Shown one piece after another: positions 53,072 through 62,711 of a stretch of DNA of 64,000 bases. The position numbers and the translations under genes are program-made. How positions within the stretch are numbered: the stretch's first letter is position 1; every line of letters begins with the position of its first letter. Source of the DNA: Microbispora amethystogenes (lineage in GTDB: Bacteria; Actinomycetota; Actinomycetes; Streptosporangiales; Streptosporangiaceae); contig NZ_BOOB01000045.1 of the NCBI RefSeq assembly GCF_016863015.1, positions 1 to 64,000 of the forward strand, in the 5' to 3' direction. The notes under the pieces were generated by a model that worked only from the letters and a program-made list of their open reading frames with translations, was not told where the DNA came from and searched no databases.

Positions 53072-54652
53072 ATGAGCGCCGTCACGGGTGAGGCGGCGCG
53101 ACGCCGGACCTTCGCGGTGATCAGCCACCCGGACGCCGGAAAGTCCACGATGACCGAGGCGCTCGCCCTGCACGCCTCGGCGATCACCCAGGCCGGTGCG
53201 GTGCACGGCAAGGCCGGGCGGCGGGGCGTGACGTCCGACTGGATGGAGATGGAGCGCGCCCGCGGCATCTCCATCACCTCGGCGGCGCTCCGCTTCGAAT
53301 ACCGCGGACACGTGTTCAACCTCGTCGACACCCCCGGCCACGCCGACTTCTCCGAGGACACCTACCGCGTGCTGGCCGCGGTCGACTGCGCGGTGATGCT
53401 GCTCGACGCGGCCAAGGGCATGGAGCCGCAGACCATGAAGCTGTTCGAGGTCTGCCGCCACCGCCGCATCCCGGTCATCACGTTCGTCAACAAGTGGGAC
53501 CGGCCGGGCCGCGAGCCGCTGGAACTGCTCGACGAGATCGAGGAGCGGACCGGCCTGCGGCCCACCCCGGTGACCTGGCCCATCGGCTCCGCCGGGAACT
53601 TCCACGGGGTGGTCGACCGGATCGACGGCCGCGCCGTCCGCTACACCCGCACCCCGGGCGGCGCCACCAAGGCGCTGGAGACCACGCTGACGCCGGGGGA
53701 GGCGGAGGCCGATCTCGGGGCCGACTGGACCCGGGCGCGGGAGGAGAGCGACCTGCTCGCCGCCATCGGCGCCGAGCACGACCAGAAGGCGTTCGAGGCG
53801 CACGAGGCGACGCCGGTGTTGTTCGGCGCGGCGCTGTCCAACTTCGGCGTGGCCCGGCTGCTGGACCTGCTGGTCGACCTCGCGCCCGCGCCCGCGCCCC
53901 GGGCGGACGTCGAGGGCGCGGCCCGGCCGCTGGACGCGCCGTTCGCCGGCCTGGTGTTCAAGGTGCAGGCCAACATGGACCCCGCCCACCGGGACCGCAT
54001 CGCGTTCGTCCGGGTCTGCTCCGGCCGCTTCGAGCGCGGGATGGTGCTCACCCACGCCGCGACCGGACGGCCGTTCGCCACCAAGTACGCCCAGTCGGTG
54101 TTCGGCCAGGAGCGCGCCACCATCGACGAGGCCTTCCCCGGGGACGTCGTCGGCCTGGTGAACGCGACCGCCCTGCGCCCCGGCGACACCCTCTACGAGG
54201 GCGCGGCCGTGGAGTTCCCGCCGATCCCGAGCTTCGCCCCCGAGCACTTCGCGGTGGCCCGCTCCCGGAGCACCGCCAAGGCCAAGCAGTTCCGCCGCGG
54301 CATCGACCAGCTCGACGGCGAGGGCGTGATCCAGGTGCTGCGATCCGACCTGCGGGGCGACCAGGCGCCCGTGCTGGCGGCGGTCGGGCCCATGCAGTTC
54401 GAGGTCGTGCAGCACCGCCTCGCCGCCGAGTTCGGCGCGGAGATCGTGCTGGACCGGCTGGAGTACACGCTGGCCCGCCGCACCGACGCCGAGTCGGCCG
54501 AGGTGCTGCGCCGCCAGCGCGGCGCGGAGGTGCTCATGCGCGGCCGGGACCAGGCCCTGCTCGCGGTGTTCACCGACCAGTGGCGCATGCGGTCGATCCA
54601 GCGCGAGCACGAGGGCCTGACCCTGGAGCCGCTCATCGCCGGCCAGGGCTGA
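53072..54652 (+). CDS. prfC: peptide chain release factor 3
   Basis: 526 aa from ATG 53072 (GGAG 8 nt upstream). GTPase motifs: SHPDAGKSTMTEALAL (G1), RGISITSAA (G2), LVDTPGHADFSEDTYR (G3), FVNKWDR (G4). Domains II and III end in LDRLEYTLARR and the final RF3_C region. RF3 recycles RF1/RF2 from the ribosome after termination. Full length for the family. Monocistronic, facing the P450 gene. RF3 is not universal in actinomycetes, so its presence is worth noting but not odd. Confidence 0.95.
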   Translation: MSAVTGEAARRRTFAVISHPDAGKSTMTEALALHASAITQAGAVHGKAGRRGVTSDWMEMERARGISITSAALRFEYRGHVFNLVDTPGHADFSEDTYRVLAAVDCAVMLLDAAKGMEPQTMKLFEVCRHRRIPVITFVNKWDRPGREPLELLDEIEERTGLRPTPVTWPIGSAGNFHGVVDRIDGRAVRYTRTPGGATKALETTLTPGEAEADLGADWTRAREESDLLAAIGAEHDQKAFEAHEATPVLFGAALSNFGVARLLDLLVDLAPAPAPRADVEGAARPLDAPFAGLVFKVQANMDPAHRDRIAFVRVCSGRFERGMVLTHAATGRPFATKYAQSVFGQERATIDEAFPGDVVGLVNATALRPGDTLYEGAAVEFPPIPSFAPEHFAVARSRSTAKAKQFRRGIDQLDGEGVIQVLRSDLRGDQAPVLAAVGPMQFEVVQHRLAAEFGAEIVLDRLEYTLARRTDAESAEVLRRQRGAEVLMRGRDQALLAVFTDQWRMRSIQREHEGLTLEPLIAGQG

Positions 54653-54666
54653 TCGGCCCGCCTGTC

Positions 54667-55947
54667 CTACCCCAGGCGTACGGGGAGGCGGGCGAGGCGC
54701 CAGGAGAACGGCAGGAACTGGCGGCTGAGATCCTCCGGCGCGACCGCCAGCGCGAGGCGGGGGTGGCGGCGCAGGAGGGCGCCAAAGGCCACCTCGCCCT
54801 CCTGCCGGGCCAGCGCGGCGCCCAGGCAGTAGTGCAGGCCGTGGCCGAAGCCGACATGGACCTCTTTGTGGCCGTCGGACTCCCGCGTGACGTCGAGCCG
54901 TTCGGGGTCGTCGAAGCGGCGGGGGTCGTAGTTGGCCGACACCAGGACCGCCATCACCGGTTCGCCCCGGCGTACGGTCAGGTCGCCGATCGGCACGTCC
55001 TCGGCGGCGTACCTGATGCGGGTGCCCTGCACGGGCCCGCACCAGCGCATGAGCTCGTGCACGGCGCGCGGCAGCAGCCCGGGGTCGTCCCGCAGCGCGG
55101 CGAGCTGGTCGGGGTGGGTCAGCAGGGCGGCGGTCCCGTTGCCGATCAGATGGGCGGTGGTCTCGTGGCCGGCGAGGACGAGCGTGAGGACCATCGTGAC
55201 CAGTTCGGTGTCCGACAGCCGGTCGCCGTCCTCGTCGTGGGCCCGGATCAGGCCGGTGAGCAGGTCGCCGGTGGGCTCGGCGCGACGGCGGCCGACGAGG
55301 TCGTGGATGTAGTCGACGATGGCCCGCAGCGGCTTGCTCGCCGCTCCCGGTTCGAGTGAGAAGAGGCCCCTTCCCCACTCCCGCCACCGCGGGCGGTCCT
55401 CCTCCGGGATGCCGACCAGCTCGCAGATGACGGTGATCGGCAGGGGATAGGCGAAGTGCTCGATCAGATCCACGATGCCGTCCTCGGCGTGGCCGGGGAG
55501 CCGGTCGAGCAGGTCCTCGGTGATCGCCTCCACCCGTGGGCGCAGCTCCGCCACGCGGCGCGCGGTGAAGGCGCGGGAGACCAGCCTGCGCAGCCTCAGG
55601 TGGTCGTCGCCGTCGGCGTCGAGGACCGAGTCGAGGATGTACGGCGCGTACTCACGGGGGATGCCGCGGGCCTCGATGAGATCCTCGCGGATGTTCTGCA
55701 CGTCCGCGCCCGGCACGTTGGCCGGGTTGTTGACGAAGCGGCGGTCGCTCAGCACCGTCCTCACGTCCTCGTACCGCATGACGATCCAGATGGGGGAGCT
55801 CAGGCCGGGGAAGGAACCGCGCGTCATCGGGGCCTGCTCCCGCAGCCGCGAGTAGCCCCTGAACGGGTCGCTCGCCAGCTGCGGGTCGAACAGGTCGACG
55901 ACGGTGGTGTCAGATGTGGTGCCGGACGTCGTGCCGGGAGTGCTCAT
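54667..55947 (-). CDS. cytochrome P450
   Basis: 426 aa; GGAGG 5 nt before ATG 55947. I-helix LVLAGHETTAHLIGNG (oxygen-binding Thr), K-helix ELMR (ExxR), HVGFGHGLHYCLGAALARQEG with the heme-ligating Cys. N-terminal Thr/Ser-rich 15 residues and no membrane anchor, as usual for soluble actinomycete P450s of the CYP105/CYP107 kind. Partner ferredoxin genes are not adjacent. Substrate unknown. It converges on the release-factor gene with a 14-bp gap. Confidence 0.93.
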   Translation of the reverse strand: MSTPGTTSGTTSDTTVVDLFDPQLASDPFRGYSRLREQAPMTRGSFPGLSSPIWIVMRYEDVRTVLSDRRFVNNPANVPGADVQNIREDLIEARGIPREYAPYILDSVLDADGDDHLRLRRLVSRAFTARRVAELRPRVEAITEDLLDRLPGHAEDGIVDLIEHFAYPLPITVICELVGIPEEDRPRWREWGRGLFSLEPGAASKPLRAIVDYIHDLVGRRRAEPTGDLLTGLIRAHDEDGDRLSDTELVTMVLTLVLAGHETTAHLIGNGTAALLTHPDQLAALRDDPGLLPRAVHELMRWCGPVQGTRIRYAAEDVPIGDLTVRRGEPVMAVLVSANYDPRRFDDPERLDVTRESDGHKEVHVGFGHGLHYCLGAALARQEGEVAFGALLRRHPRLALAVAPEDLSRQFLPFSWRLARLPVRLG

Positions 55948-56079
55948 GCCAACCTCCACGTGCCAGGTACGTCGCGTCAGGTGCGTACAGGTGCGTCTTT
56001 CACGTGCGGCGGACGTCAACGCTACGCCGCGGCCCACCCCCCGGCAACAGGCCGCGCGGTCCGGCCCTGACCGGACCGG

Positions 56080-56721
56080 TCAGAGCCAGCCGCTGTGGCG
56101 GGCGGCCCGGACGGCCTCCATGCGGTTGCGGGTGCCGGTCTTGGCGATGCACGACGACAGGTGGTTGCGTACGGTGCTCTCCGACAGGTGGAGGCGGCGG
56201 GAGATGTCGGCGGCCGTCGAGCCGTCGGCCGCCGCGACGAGCACCTCACGCTCGCGCGGCGTCAGCGGGCTCGGCCCGGCGCTGAGGGCGGCGGCGGCCA
56301 GGGCGGGGTCGACCACGATCTCGCCCGCCAGCACCCGCCGGATCGCCTGGGCCAGCTCGCCGACGGGCCGGTCCTTCACCACGAAGCCGCGGGCGCCCGC
56401 GTCCAGCGCCCGGCGCAGGTAGCCGGGCCGTCCGAACGTGGTCACGATGACCACGGCGCACGAGGGCAGCGCCGCCCGCAGCCCGGCGGTCGCGTCGAGC
56501 CCACCGCCGCCCGGCATCTCGATGTCGAGCAGGGCCACGCCGGGCTCCGTCCGCAGCGCCGCGGGCAGGATCTCGTCTCCGCTCGCGACCTGCGCGACGA
56601 CCTCGAAGTCGTCCTCCAGGTCGAGCAGGACGGCGAGCGCGTCGCGCATCATCGCCTGGTCCTCGGCGATCAGCACGCGTGTCACGGGCGGAGTCGAAGG
56701 CTGGGCCATGGGTTCCGTCAC
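56080..56721 (-). CDS. NarL/LuxR-family response regulator
   Basis: 213 aa from GTG 56721, which overlaps the sensor kinase stop (GTGA); ATG 56709 is an alternative. The receiver has Asp pairs in RVLIAEDQAMMRDAL, phospho-Asp in VALLDIEMPGGGGLD, Thr in VVIVTTFGRPGYL and Lys in GFVVKDRP. The HTH is PLTPREREVLVAAADGSTAADISRRLHLSESTVRNHLSSCIAKTG. A DesR-like partner of the kinase just upstream. Confidence 0.93.
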   Translation of the reverse strand: MTEPMAQPSTPPVTRVLIAEDQAMMRDALAVLLDLEDDFEVVAQVASGDEILPAALRTEPGVALLDIEMPGGGGLDATAGLRAALPSCAVVIVTTFGRPGYLRRALDAGARGFVVKDRPVGELAQAIRRVLAGEIVVDPALAAAALSAGPSPLTPREREVLVAAADGSTAADISRRLHLSESTVRNHLSSCIAKTGTRNRMEAVRAARHSGWL

Positions 56722-57836
56722 GGGGCCTCGTCCCCGCCCAGGCGCGGGATCTCGGCGGAGAGGACGAACCCCCGGGGCAGCCGGGTGGCCCGCAGCCGCC
56801 CGCCCGCGGCGGCCAGGCGCTCGCGCAGCCCGCGCAGGCCGCTGCCGTCCTGCTCCCGGACCTCCCCGACCTCCCCGCCCGTGCCGCCTGTCTCGGTGGC
56901 GGGGGCGCCGTCGTCGCTGACCTCCACCAGCACCGGGTCGCGGTCGCGGCGGAGCGTGATGACGCAGCGCCGCGCGCCGGAGTGCCGCACGACGTTCGTG
57001 ACCCCCTCCCGGACGACCCAGCTCAGCAGCACGTCGGCCTCCCGGGGCAGCGCGGGCCCCGACTCCCGCACCTCGCAGTCGATGCCGGCCGCGGCGAGCG
57101 CCGCCCGGGCGGTGTCCAGCTCGTACGCGAGGCTCGCGTCCCGGTAGCCCGTGACCGCCTCGCGCACCTCCGTCAGCGCCTGCCGCCCGATCGCCTCGAT
57201 GTCCTCGGCGTGCCGCACCGCCGCCGCGACGTCGCGCGGGGCCAGCCGGCGCACCGCCTCGGCCTTCACGACCACCATCGAGAGCGTGTGCCCGAGCAGG
57301 TCGTGCAGGTCCCGGGAGAAGCGCAGCCGCTCCGCCGAGACGGCGGCGGCGGCCAGCTGCTCCCGGGTGCGGGCGAGCTCCCCGATGATCTGTCCCATCC
57401 GGCGGAAGCCGTACGCCGTGATCCCCGCGAGCGTGGTGGTCAGCGCGGTGCCCCACAGGGCGGAGTCGAAGGAGCCGCCCCGGGCCAGCACCACGGCCGC
57501 GGACAGCACGGCCGTGGCGGCGACCAGCCAGGGCGCCACGCGGAGCGGCGCGACGACCCCCACGGCCACCGCGAGCAGGGAGAACAGCGTCCGCCACTCC
57601 GTCGCCTCGTAGGCGGCGTTCGCCGCGACCGCGGCCACCGCGAGCAGCCCGGCCAGCGCCATCGGCAGGAACCGTACGGACGGCGGGGGACGGCGGAAGG
57701 TGAGCACCGCGCCCGCGAACGACAGCCCCGCGACGGCCAGAACGGCCCACTCGGACCCGCTGTGTGCCGCCGACGCCGGCGCGAGCAGCAGGAGGGCGGT
57801 GAACCCCAGTGCCCATATTCCCGCCATGGCGGCCAT
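56718..57836 (-). CDS. sensor histidine kinase (DesK/NarX-type)
   Basis: 372 aa; ATG 57836 with a GGGGG stretch 6 nt upstream. Five or six membrane helices in residues 1-150. HisKA_3 dimerisation domain with LRFSRDLHDLLGHTLSMVVVKAEAVRRLA (phospho-His in DLHDLLGH). The HATPase segment is DVLLSWVVREGVTNVVRHSGARRCVITL and GSGLRGLRERLAAAGG. The sensing part has no large external domain, so it probably senses membrane state, as DesK does. Translationally coupled to its response regulator. Confidence 0.92.
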   Translation of the reverse strand: MAAMAGIWALGFTALLLLAPASAAHSGSEWAVLAVAGLSFAGAVLTFRRPPPSVRFLPMALAGLLAVAAVAANAAYEATEWRTLFSLLAVAVGVVAPLRVAPWLVAATAVLSAAVVLARGGSFDSALWGTALTTTLAGITAYGFRRMGQIIGELARTREQLAAAAVSAERLRFSRDLHDLLGHTLSMVVVKAEAVRRLAPRDVAAAVRHAEDIEAIGRQALTEVREAVTGYRDASLAYELDTARAALAAAGIDCEVRESGPALPREADVLLSWVVREGVTNVVRHSGARRCVITLRRDRDPVLVEVSDDGAPATETGGTGGEVGEVREQDGSGLRGLRERLAAAGGRLRATRLPRGFVLSAEIPRLGGDEAP

Positions 57837-57894
57837 TATGGTCCCCCGCGGCCGGGACGCGCAGGGCGGAACGTCTGCTTTCCAGCAGTACGAA

Positions 57895-59235
57895 TCACCC
57901 GGTCGCAGGTGTGTAGGTGTCATCGACGGCGACGACGTCGCGGCCCGCGGCGGCGAGCAGGGAGGCGGCGATGGCCGCCCGGTAGCCGGTCGCGCAGTGC
58001 GCCCACACCTCGCCGGGCGGCACCTCGCCGAGCCGGGCGGGCAGGTCGTGCAGCGGGATGTTGACCGCCCCGGGCACGTGCGACTCACGCCACTCCGCCT
58101 CGCGGCGCACGTCGAGGACCACGACCGGCCGCTCACGGCGTACGGCGGACAGGTCGGCGAACGTCGCCGTCGGCAGGGACGCGGGCTTCTCCCCACCGGC
58201 ACAGACCCAGTCGGCCGGGCCCCCGGTGGCGGCGGCGGCCGGGCGGTCGACGCCGATCCGCACCAGTTCGCGCTGCGCCTCCGCCACGTCCTCCGGCGTC
58301 TCGCCGAGCAGCGTCACCGGGGTGCCCCAGGGGATCAGCCAGCCGAGGTAGACGGCGAAGCTGCCGTCGAGCCCGAAGTTGAGCGCCCCCGGCAGGTGGC
58401 CCGCCGCGAACGCCGTCCGGGACCGCAGGTCGACCACCCACTCGCCGTCCCGCAGACGGCGGCGCAACTCGGCGGCCCCGGCCCGGTGCGGCGGGGACAG
58501 GTCGGGGGCCTCCGGCCCGGCCAGGTTGAGCGCCGCCATGTGCGCGTAGTACGCCGGGTAGGCGTCCAGCCCGGCGAGCAGCGACTCGGCGTACTCCTCC
58601 TCGCCCCGCGTCAGGACCGGGTTGGTCTTCGACTCCCGGCCGATCGTCGACTCGGTGACCTCCTCCGACTGGGTGGACGAGCAGAAACTCCCGAAGCCGT
58701 GCGTGGGGTAGACCTCCGTCTCCGGGGGCAGCTCGCGGGCCAGGCGATGGGCCGAGGCGTACTGGGCCCGCACCAGTGTGCCGGTGTGCTCGGGGCCGAG
58801 CAGGTCGGGCCGCCCGGTCGCGCCGTAGAGCAGCGAGCCTCCGGTGAAGACCGCGGGCGGCCGGCCCGGGACCTCCAGCGCGTACGACAGGTGGGTGAAG
58901 GTGTGGCCGGGAGTGGCCAGCGCGCGCAGGCGCATGGCCCCGGCCTCGATCACGTCGCCGTCCTCGACGGGCCGGTGATCGAACGCCACCGGGTCGGCCG
59001 CGTTGACGTGGTAGTCCGCGCCGGTCGCCGCGGCCAGGGCGGGCCCGCCGGTGACGTAGTCGTTGTGCACGTGGGTCTCGAAGACGTCGCGGATCTCGAC
59101 GCCGCGCCGTTCGGCGAGGCGGAGCATCCGGTCGACGTCCCGCTGCGGGTCCACGACGAAGGCGACCTCCCCGTCGGTGACGAGGTAGCTGCGGTCGCCC
59201 AGCGAGGGGGTGCCGACGGCGACGATTTCGATCAT
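57895..59235 (-). CDS. metallo-beta-lactamase-fold / rhodanese fusion
   Basis: 446 aa; GAGGAGG 8 nt before ATG 59235, which overlaps the kinase gene stop (ATGA). The MBL part has FETHVHNDYVTGG (HxHxD) and TPGHTFTHLSY, with FTGGSLLYGATGRPDL where ETHE1 has FTGD. Two rhodanese domains follow: the first (DGEWVVDLRSRTAFAAGHLPGALNF) has no active-site Cys. The second has the Cys loop WAHCATGYRAA. Related to persulfide dioxygenases that oxidise sulfane sulfur. Its place at the end of a pca operon is unusual. Confidence 0.88.
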   Translation of the reverse strand: MIEIVAVGTPSLGDRSYLVTDGEVAFVVDPQRDVDRMLRLAERRGVEIRDVFETHVHNDYVTGGPALAAATGADYHVNAADPVAFDHRPVEDGDVIEAGAMRLRALATPGHTFTHLSYALEVPGRPPAVFTGGSLLYGATGRPDLLGPEHTGTLVRAQYASAHRLARELPPETEVYPTHGFGSFCSSTQSEEVTESTIGRESKTNPVLTRGEEEYAESLLAGLDAYPAYYAHMAALNLAGPEAPDLSPPHRAGAAELRRRLRDGEWVVDLRSRTAFAAGHLPGALNFGLDGSFAVYLGWLIPWGTPVTLLGETPEDVAEAQRELVRIGVDRPAAAATGGPADWVCAGGEKPASLPTATFADLSAVRRERPVVVLDVRREAEWRESHVPGAVNIPLHDLPARLGEVPPGEVWAHCATGYRAAIAASLLAAAGRDVVAVDDTYTPATG

Positions 59236-60272
59236 GTATGTCCCTCCTCGGCTCGGGACAGACCCGTACCCAGGGAGAACGAATTCACCTCCGCCCGGGT
59301 GGGCGGGACCGCGCCGGCGCGGGTGCACACGATCGCCGCGGCGGCGCAGCCGCGCCGCAGCGCCTCGGCCACCCGCCTGGGGGTCAGGGCGCCGTCGTGC
59401 AGCGTGTCGTGGTGCGGCGTGTCGTCATGCAGGGCGTCGAGGTAGGCGGCGGTGAAGGTGTCGCCCGCGCCGACCGTGTCCACGACCTTGACGGCCGGCG
59501 CCGGGCAGGTGATCACCTCGCCGCCCGGAGCTCCGTCACCTGGGGTCCGGCCGCCTGGAGTCCCGTCGCTTGGAGACCGATCGCCGGCGAGTCCGTCGCC
59601 TGGGAGCCCGGCACGCAGCACCGCCGCCGCGCCGTCGCCGCCCCGGGTGACCACCACCAGCTCAGGGCCCAGCCCGGCCCAGCGCCGCGCCACGTCGAGG
59701 CCGGGCTCGCCGGGATAGAGCCAGTCGAGGTCCTCGGCGCTCACCTTGACCAGGCGCGACAGCCGTACGCACTCCTCGGTCAGGGCCACGGCCTCGGCGT
59801 GGTCGCCGGCCAGCGACGGCCGGATGTTCGGGTCGTAGGAGACCGTGACGCCCGCCGCCTTCGCGGCCCGCATCAGGGCCCTGACGTGGTCGCCGCCCGG
59901 GGACACGAGGGTGGCCAGGGAGCCGGTGTGCAGGCAGGTCACCCCGTCGAGCGTGATCGGGGCGGACAACCGCCACTCGAAGCGGAAGTCGTACGACGCC
60001 GAGCCGTCCGCGCCCACCCGGGCGAAGGCGAGGCCGGTCGCCGCCGCCGGGGCGAGATCGCCGGTGCCGATCCCGTGGCGGGTCAGGTGGTCGCGGAGCA
60101 GGCCGCCGAAGAAGTCGTCGCCGGTCTCCCCGGCGAACCGCACCGGGCGGCCCAGCGCGGCCAGCGCCACCGCCACGTTGAGCGGGCTGCCGCCGGGCAC
60201 GGCGGTGAAGGTCCACGACCCCGGCGCGCCGATCAGGTCGACGAGGCTCTCGCCCGTCACGAGGAACGTCAC
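59232..60272 (-). CDS. PfkB-family carbohydrate kinase
   Basis: 346 aa from GTG 60272, overlapping the pcaC stop (GTGA). VTGESLVDLIG, GGSPLNVAVALAALG, SYDPNIRPSLAG and VVDTVGAGDTFTAAYLDAL (catalytic Asp, anion hole) are PfkB motifs, closest to fructokinases. Between the two halves, a 30-residue Pro/Gly/Asp-rich repeat (DGLAGDRSPSDGTPGGRTPGDGAPG) sits at a surface loop. The role within a protocatechuate operon is unclear. Confidence 0.9.
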   Translation of the reverse strand: MTFLVTGESLVDLIGAPGSWTFTAVPGGSPLNVAVALAALGRPVRFAGETGDDFFGGLLRDHLTRHGIGTGDLAPAAATGLAFARVGADGSASYDFRFEWRLSAPITLDGVTCLHTGSLATLVSPGGDHVRALMRAAKAAGVTVSYDPNIRPSLAGDHAEAVALTEECVRLSRLVKVSAEDLDWLYPGEPGLDVARRWAGLGPELVVVTRGGDGAAAVLRAGLPGDGLAGDRSPSDGTPGGRTPGDGAPGGEVITCPAPAVKVVDTVGAGDTFTAAYLDALHDDTPHHDTLHDGALTPRRVAEALRRGCAAAAIVCTRAGAVPPTRAEVNSFSLGTGLSRAEEGHT

Positions 60273-60661
60273 GCGGCGTCCTCCCCGGAATCCTCTCCTG
60301 TTTCCGCCGCCAGCACGCGCTGGGCGACGGCGAAGGCGGCGTTGGCGGCGGGCACCCCGCAGTAGATCGCGGTCTGCAGCAGGACCTCCTTGATCTCGTC
60401 GATGGTGAGCCCGTTGCGCCGCGCGGCCCGCACGTGCATGGCCAGCTCGTCGAGCTGTCCCCGGGCCACGAGGGCGGTGAGCGTGACGCAGCTGCGGGTC
60501 CTGCGGTCGAGCCCGGGCCGGGTCCAGATCTCGCCCCAGGCGTACCGGGTGATGAGGTCCTGGAAGTCGGCGGTGAACTCGGTGGTCGCCGCCTGGGCCC
60601 GGTCCACGTGCGCGTCGCCCAGCACCTCCCGCCGCACCCGCATGCCGTCGTCGTCGCTCAT
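60269..60661 (-). CDS. pcaC: 4-carboxymuconolactone decarboxylase
   Basis: 130 aa from ATG 60661, overlapping the pcaD stop. MRVRREVLGDAHVDRAQAATTEFTADFQDLITRYAWGEIWTRPGLDRRTRS and MHVRAARRNGLTIDEIKEVLLQTAIYCGVPAANAAF are the conserved PcaC segments. It converts carboxymuconolactone to beta-ketoadipate enol-lactone. In many actinomycetes PcaC is fused to PcaD as PcaL; here they are separate genes overlapping by 4 bp. Confidence 0.93.
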   Translation of the reverse strand: MSDDDGMRVRREVLGDAHVDRAQAATTEFTADFQDLITRYAWGEIWTRPGLDRRTRSCVTLTALVARGQLDELAMHVRAARRNGLTIDEIKEVLLQTAIYCGVPAANAAFAVAQRVLAAETGEDSGEDAA

Positions 60662-61431
60662 GCCGTCCTCCGGGAGGTGGTCGTGGTCAGGTGCCGGACG
60701 ATCGCCTCGGTGACGACGTCCGGCCGTTCGGCGGTGGCCAGGTGGGCCGCCCCCGGGACCACCAGCAGCGCGGCGTCCGGGATGCCCTCGGCCAGGACCT
60801 CGGCGTGCGCGGGCGGGGTCGCGGGATCCTCGGCCCCGGCGATCACCAGCGTGGGCGCGCGGACCTCCCCGAGCCGGTCGCGGACGTCGAAGGCCGCCAG
60901 GGCGTCGCAGCAGGCGGCGTACCCCTCGGGATCGGCGCCGCGCAGCATGTCGAGGTAGCGCTCTGCGCCGGGGAAGCCCGCCGTGAACCACCGCGACCGG
61001 GTCGCCTCCACCAGGGGCTTCGTGCCTTCCGCGCGTACCAGCGCGGCGCGTTCGCGCCAGCTCTCCGCGGTGCCGAACCGGGCGGAGGTGCAGCACAGCA
61101 CGAGGCTCGCGACCCGGTCCGGCGCGCGCAGCGCGAGGGCGGTGCCGACGGCCCCGCCCAGCGACACCCCGGCATACGCCACGCGGCGGTCTCCCTGGGC
61201 CAGGCCGTGGCGGTCGAGCAGCGCCAGCACCCCGGCGGCGAGATCGTTGATAGTGAAGCCGGACGCGGCGGGGGAGCCGCCGTGGCCGGGCAGGTCGTAG
61301 CGGAGCACCCGCCAGGTGCGGGTGAGCGCCGCGAGCTGTGGCTCCCACAGGTCGAGCGTCGTGCCCAGCGACGGGCCGAGCACGACGACCGGGGCGTCCG
61401 GCGGGCCGTCGAATCGGTGGTGCGGGATCAT
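60658..61431 (-). CDS. pcaD: 3-oxoadipate enol-lactonase
   Basis: 257 aa; ATG 61431, overlapping the pcaB stop. Alpha/beta hydrolase: LGPSLGTTLDLWEPQLAAL, nucleophile in AYAGVSLGGAVGTAL, acid in IAGAEDPATPPAH and His in VPGAAHLATAE. It hydrolyses beta-ketoadipate enol-lactone to beta-ketoadipate. Position between pcaB and pcaC confirms the assignment. Confidence 0.93.
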   Translation of the reverse strand: MIPHHRFDGPPDAPVVVLGPSLGTTLDLWEPQLAALTRTWRVLRYDLPGHGGSPAASGFTINDLAAGVLALLDRHGLAQGDRRVAYAGVSLGGAVGTALALRAPDRVASLVLCCTSARFGTAESWRERAALVRAEGTKPLVEATRSRWFTAGFPGAERYLDMLRGADPEGYAACCDALAAFDVRDRLGEVRAPTLVIAGAEDPATPPAHAEVLAEGIPDAALLVVPGAAHLATAERPDVVTEAIVRHLTTTTSRRTA

Positions 61432-62711
61432 CCGTCTTTCCTCGTGTGGAACTCCGGGGCGTGGAACTCCGGGGCAGGGGACTCCCCGGCATGGAACCGC
61501 AGGGCGCGGTCCACCAGGGCGGGGGCCGGCCCTGCCCCGGTGTCCTCCCCGTGCTCGCGCAGCACGACGAGCAGCTCGTCGAGATTCTGCCGCATGCGGC
61601 CGGGGAACACCTCCAGGCCCTCGGTCAGCTCGGCGGCCGTCTCCGCCGCGCCGCCGGCGAGGCGCAGGCACTCGCGGAGCGGCTGCCATTCGGCGTGCCA
61701 GCCTCCGGCGGGCCGCTCGTGCTCGGCGACCCGCGACGCCAGCAGGATCTGCGCCAGGGCGGGCGCCTGCAGCGCCGCCGACCTGATCATGGTGGCGAGC
61801 ACGGGGTTGCGCTTGTGCGCCATCGCCGACGAGCCGCCCCGCCCCGGCGCGGCGGGCTCGGCGACCTCGCCCACCTCGCTCTGCGCCAGCAGGATCACGT
61901 CGACGGCGAGCTTGCCGAGCGCCCCGGCGACGGCGGCGAGCGCAGCAGCGAGGTCCGTGACCGGGGCGCGCGAGGTGTGCCAGGGCAGCACCGGCTCGGC
62001 CAGCCCGGTCTCGGCGGCGAAGAGCGGCAGGAGCTCCAGGGCCCGCTCGCCGTACCCGGCCATCGTCCCGGCCGCGCCGCCGAGCTGGACCGGCAGCCGC
62101 ACCGCCGCGAGGCGGTCGCGGGCGTCCCGGCAGCCGAGCAGCCACCCGGCGGCCTTCAGCCCGAACGTGGTGGGCACCGCCCGCTGCATGAGCGTGCGCC
62201 CGGCCATCGGGGTGTCGCGGTGCTCGGCGGCCAGCCGGGCGAGCGCGGCGAGCACCCGGTCGAGGTGCGGCAGGATCACCGCGCGGGCCCGCGCCGCCAC
62301 CAGCATCGCCGCCGTGTCGAGCACGTCCTGGCTGGTCGCGCCGTGATGCACCCACCTCCGCGCATCCCCCGCGGCGGCGCGCAGGTCCTCGACCAGCGGT
62401 ACGACGGGGTTGCCGGCGTCCCTGGCCCGCCGGGCGAGCCCGGCCACGTCGTAGCCGTCCTCCCCGCCGAGGAAACGGGCCGCCTCGCGGATCGCGGCGG
62501 CGGCGTGCTCGGGGACGACGCCGAGGCGGGCCTGCGCCCGCGCGAGGCAGACCTCCGCCTCCAGCATCGCCCGCAACCAGGCGGCGTCGCCGGTGACCGC
62601 CTCGACCGCCGTGCCCGCCCGGACGGGGGACAGCAGCCCCTGATCGGCGCCTGTGCCGGCACCCGCCCCGGAACTCGCGTCAGAAGTCAAGGAAGACCGT
62701 CTCCCGCTCAC
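61428..62711 (-). CDS. pcaB: 3-carboxy-cis,cis-muconate cycloisomerase
   Basis: 427 aa if GTG 62711 is used, overlapping pcaG by 32 bp; TTG 62690 after GGGAG is an alternative. Fumarase/aspartase superfamily: ARRWVHHGATSQDVLDTA and the signature GGSSAMAHKRNPVLATM. The first 25 residues and the last 25 (repeated APEFH) are low complexity. It cyclises carboxymuconate to 4-carboxymuconolactone. Confidence 0.93.
   Translation of the reverse strand: MSGRRSSLTSDASSGAGAGTGADQGLLSPVRAGTAVEAVTGDAAWLRAMLEAEVCLARAQARLGVVPEHAAAAIREAARFLGGEDGYDVAGLARRARDAGNPVVPLVEDLRAAAGDARRWVHHGATSQDVLDTAAMLVAARARAVILPHLDRVLAALARLAAEHRDTPMAGRTLMQRAVPTTFGLKAAGWLLGCRDARDRLAAVRLPVQLGGAAGTMAGYGERALELLPLFAAETGLAEPVLPWHTSRAPVTDLAAALAAVAGALGKLAVDVILLAQSEVGEVAEPAAPGRGGSSAMAHKRNPVLATMIRSAALQAPALAQILLASRVAEHERPAGGWHAEWQPLRECLRLAGGAAETAAELTEGLEVFPGRMRQNLDELLVVLREHGEDTGAGPAPALVDRALRFHAGESPAPEFHAPEFHTRKDG

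Noticed and set aside
53030-55387. 785-residue minus-strand frame across the RF3 gene
   Set aside because: Antisense of prfC and part of the P450 gene; low complexity and no motifs.
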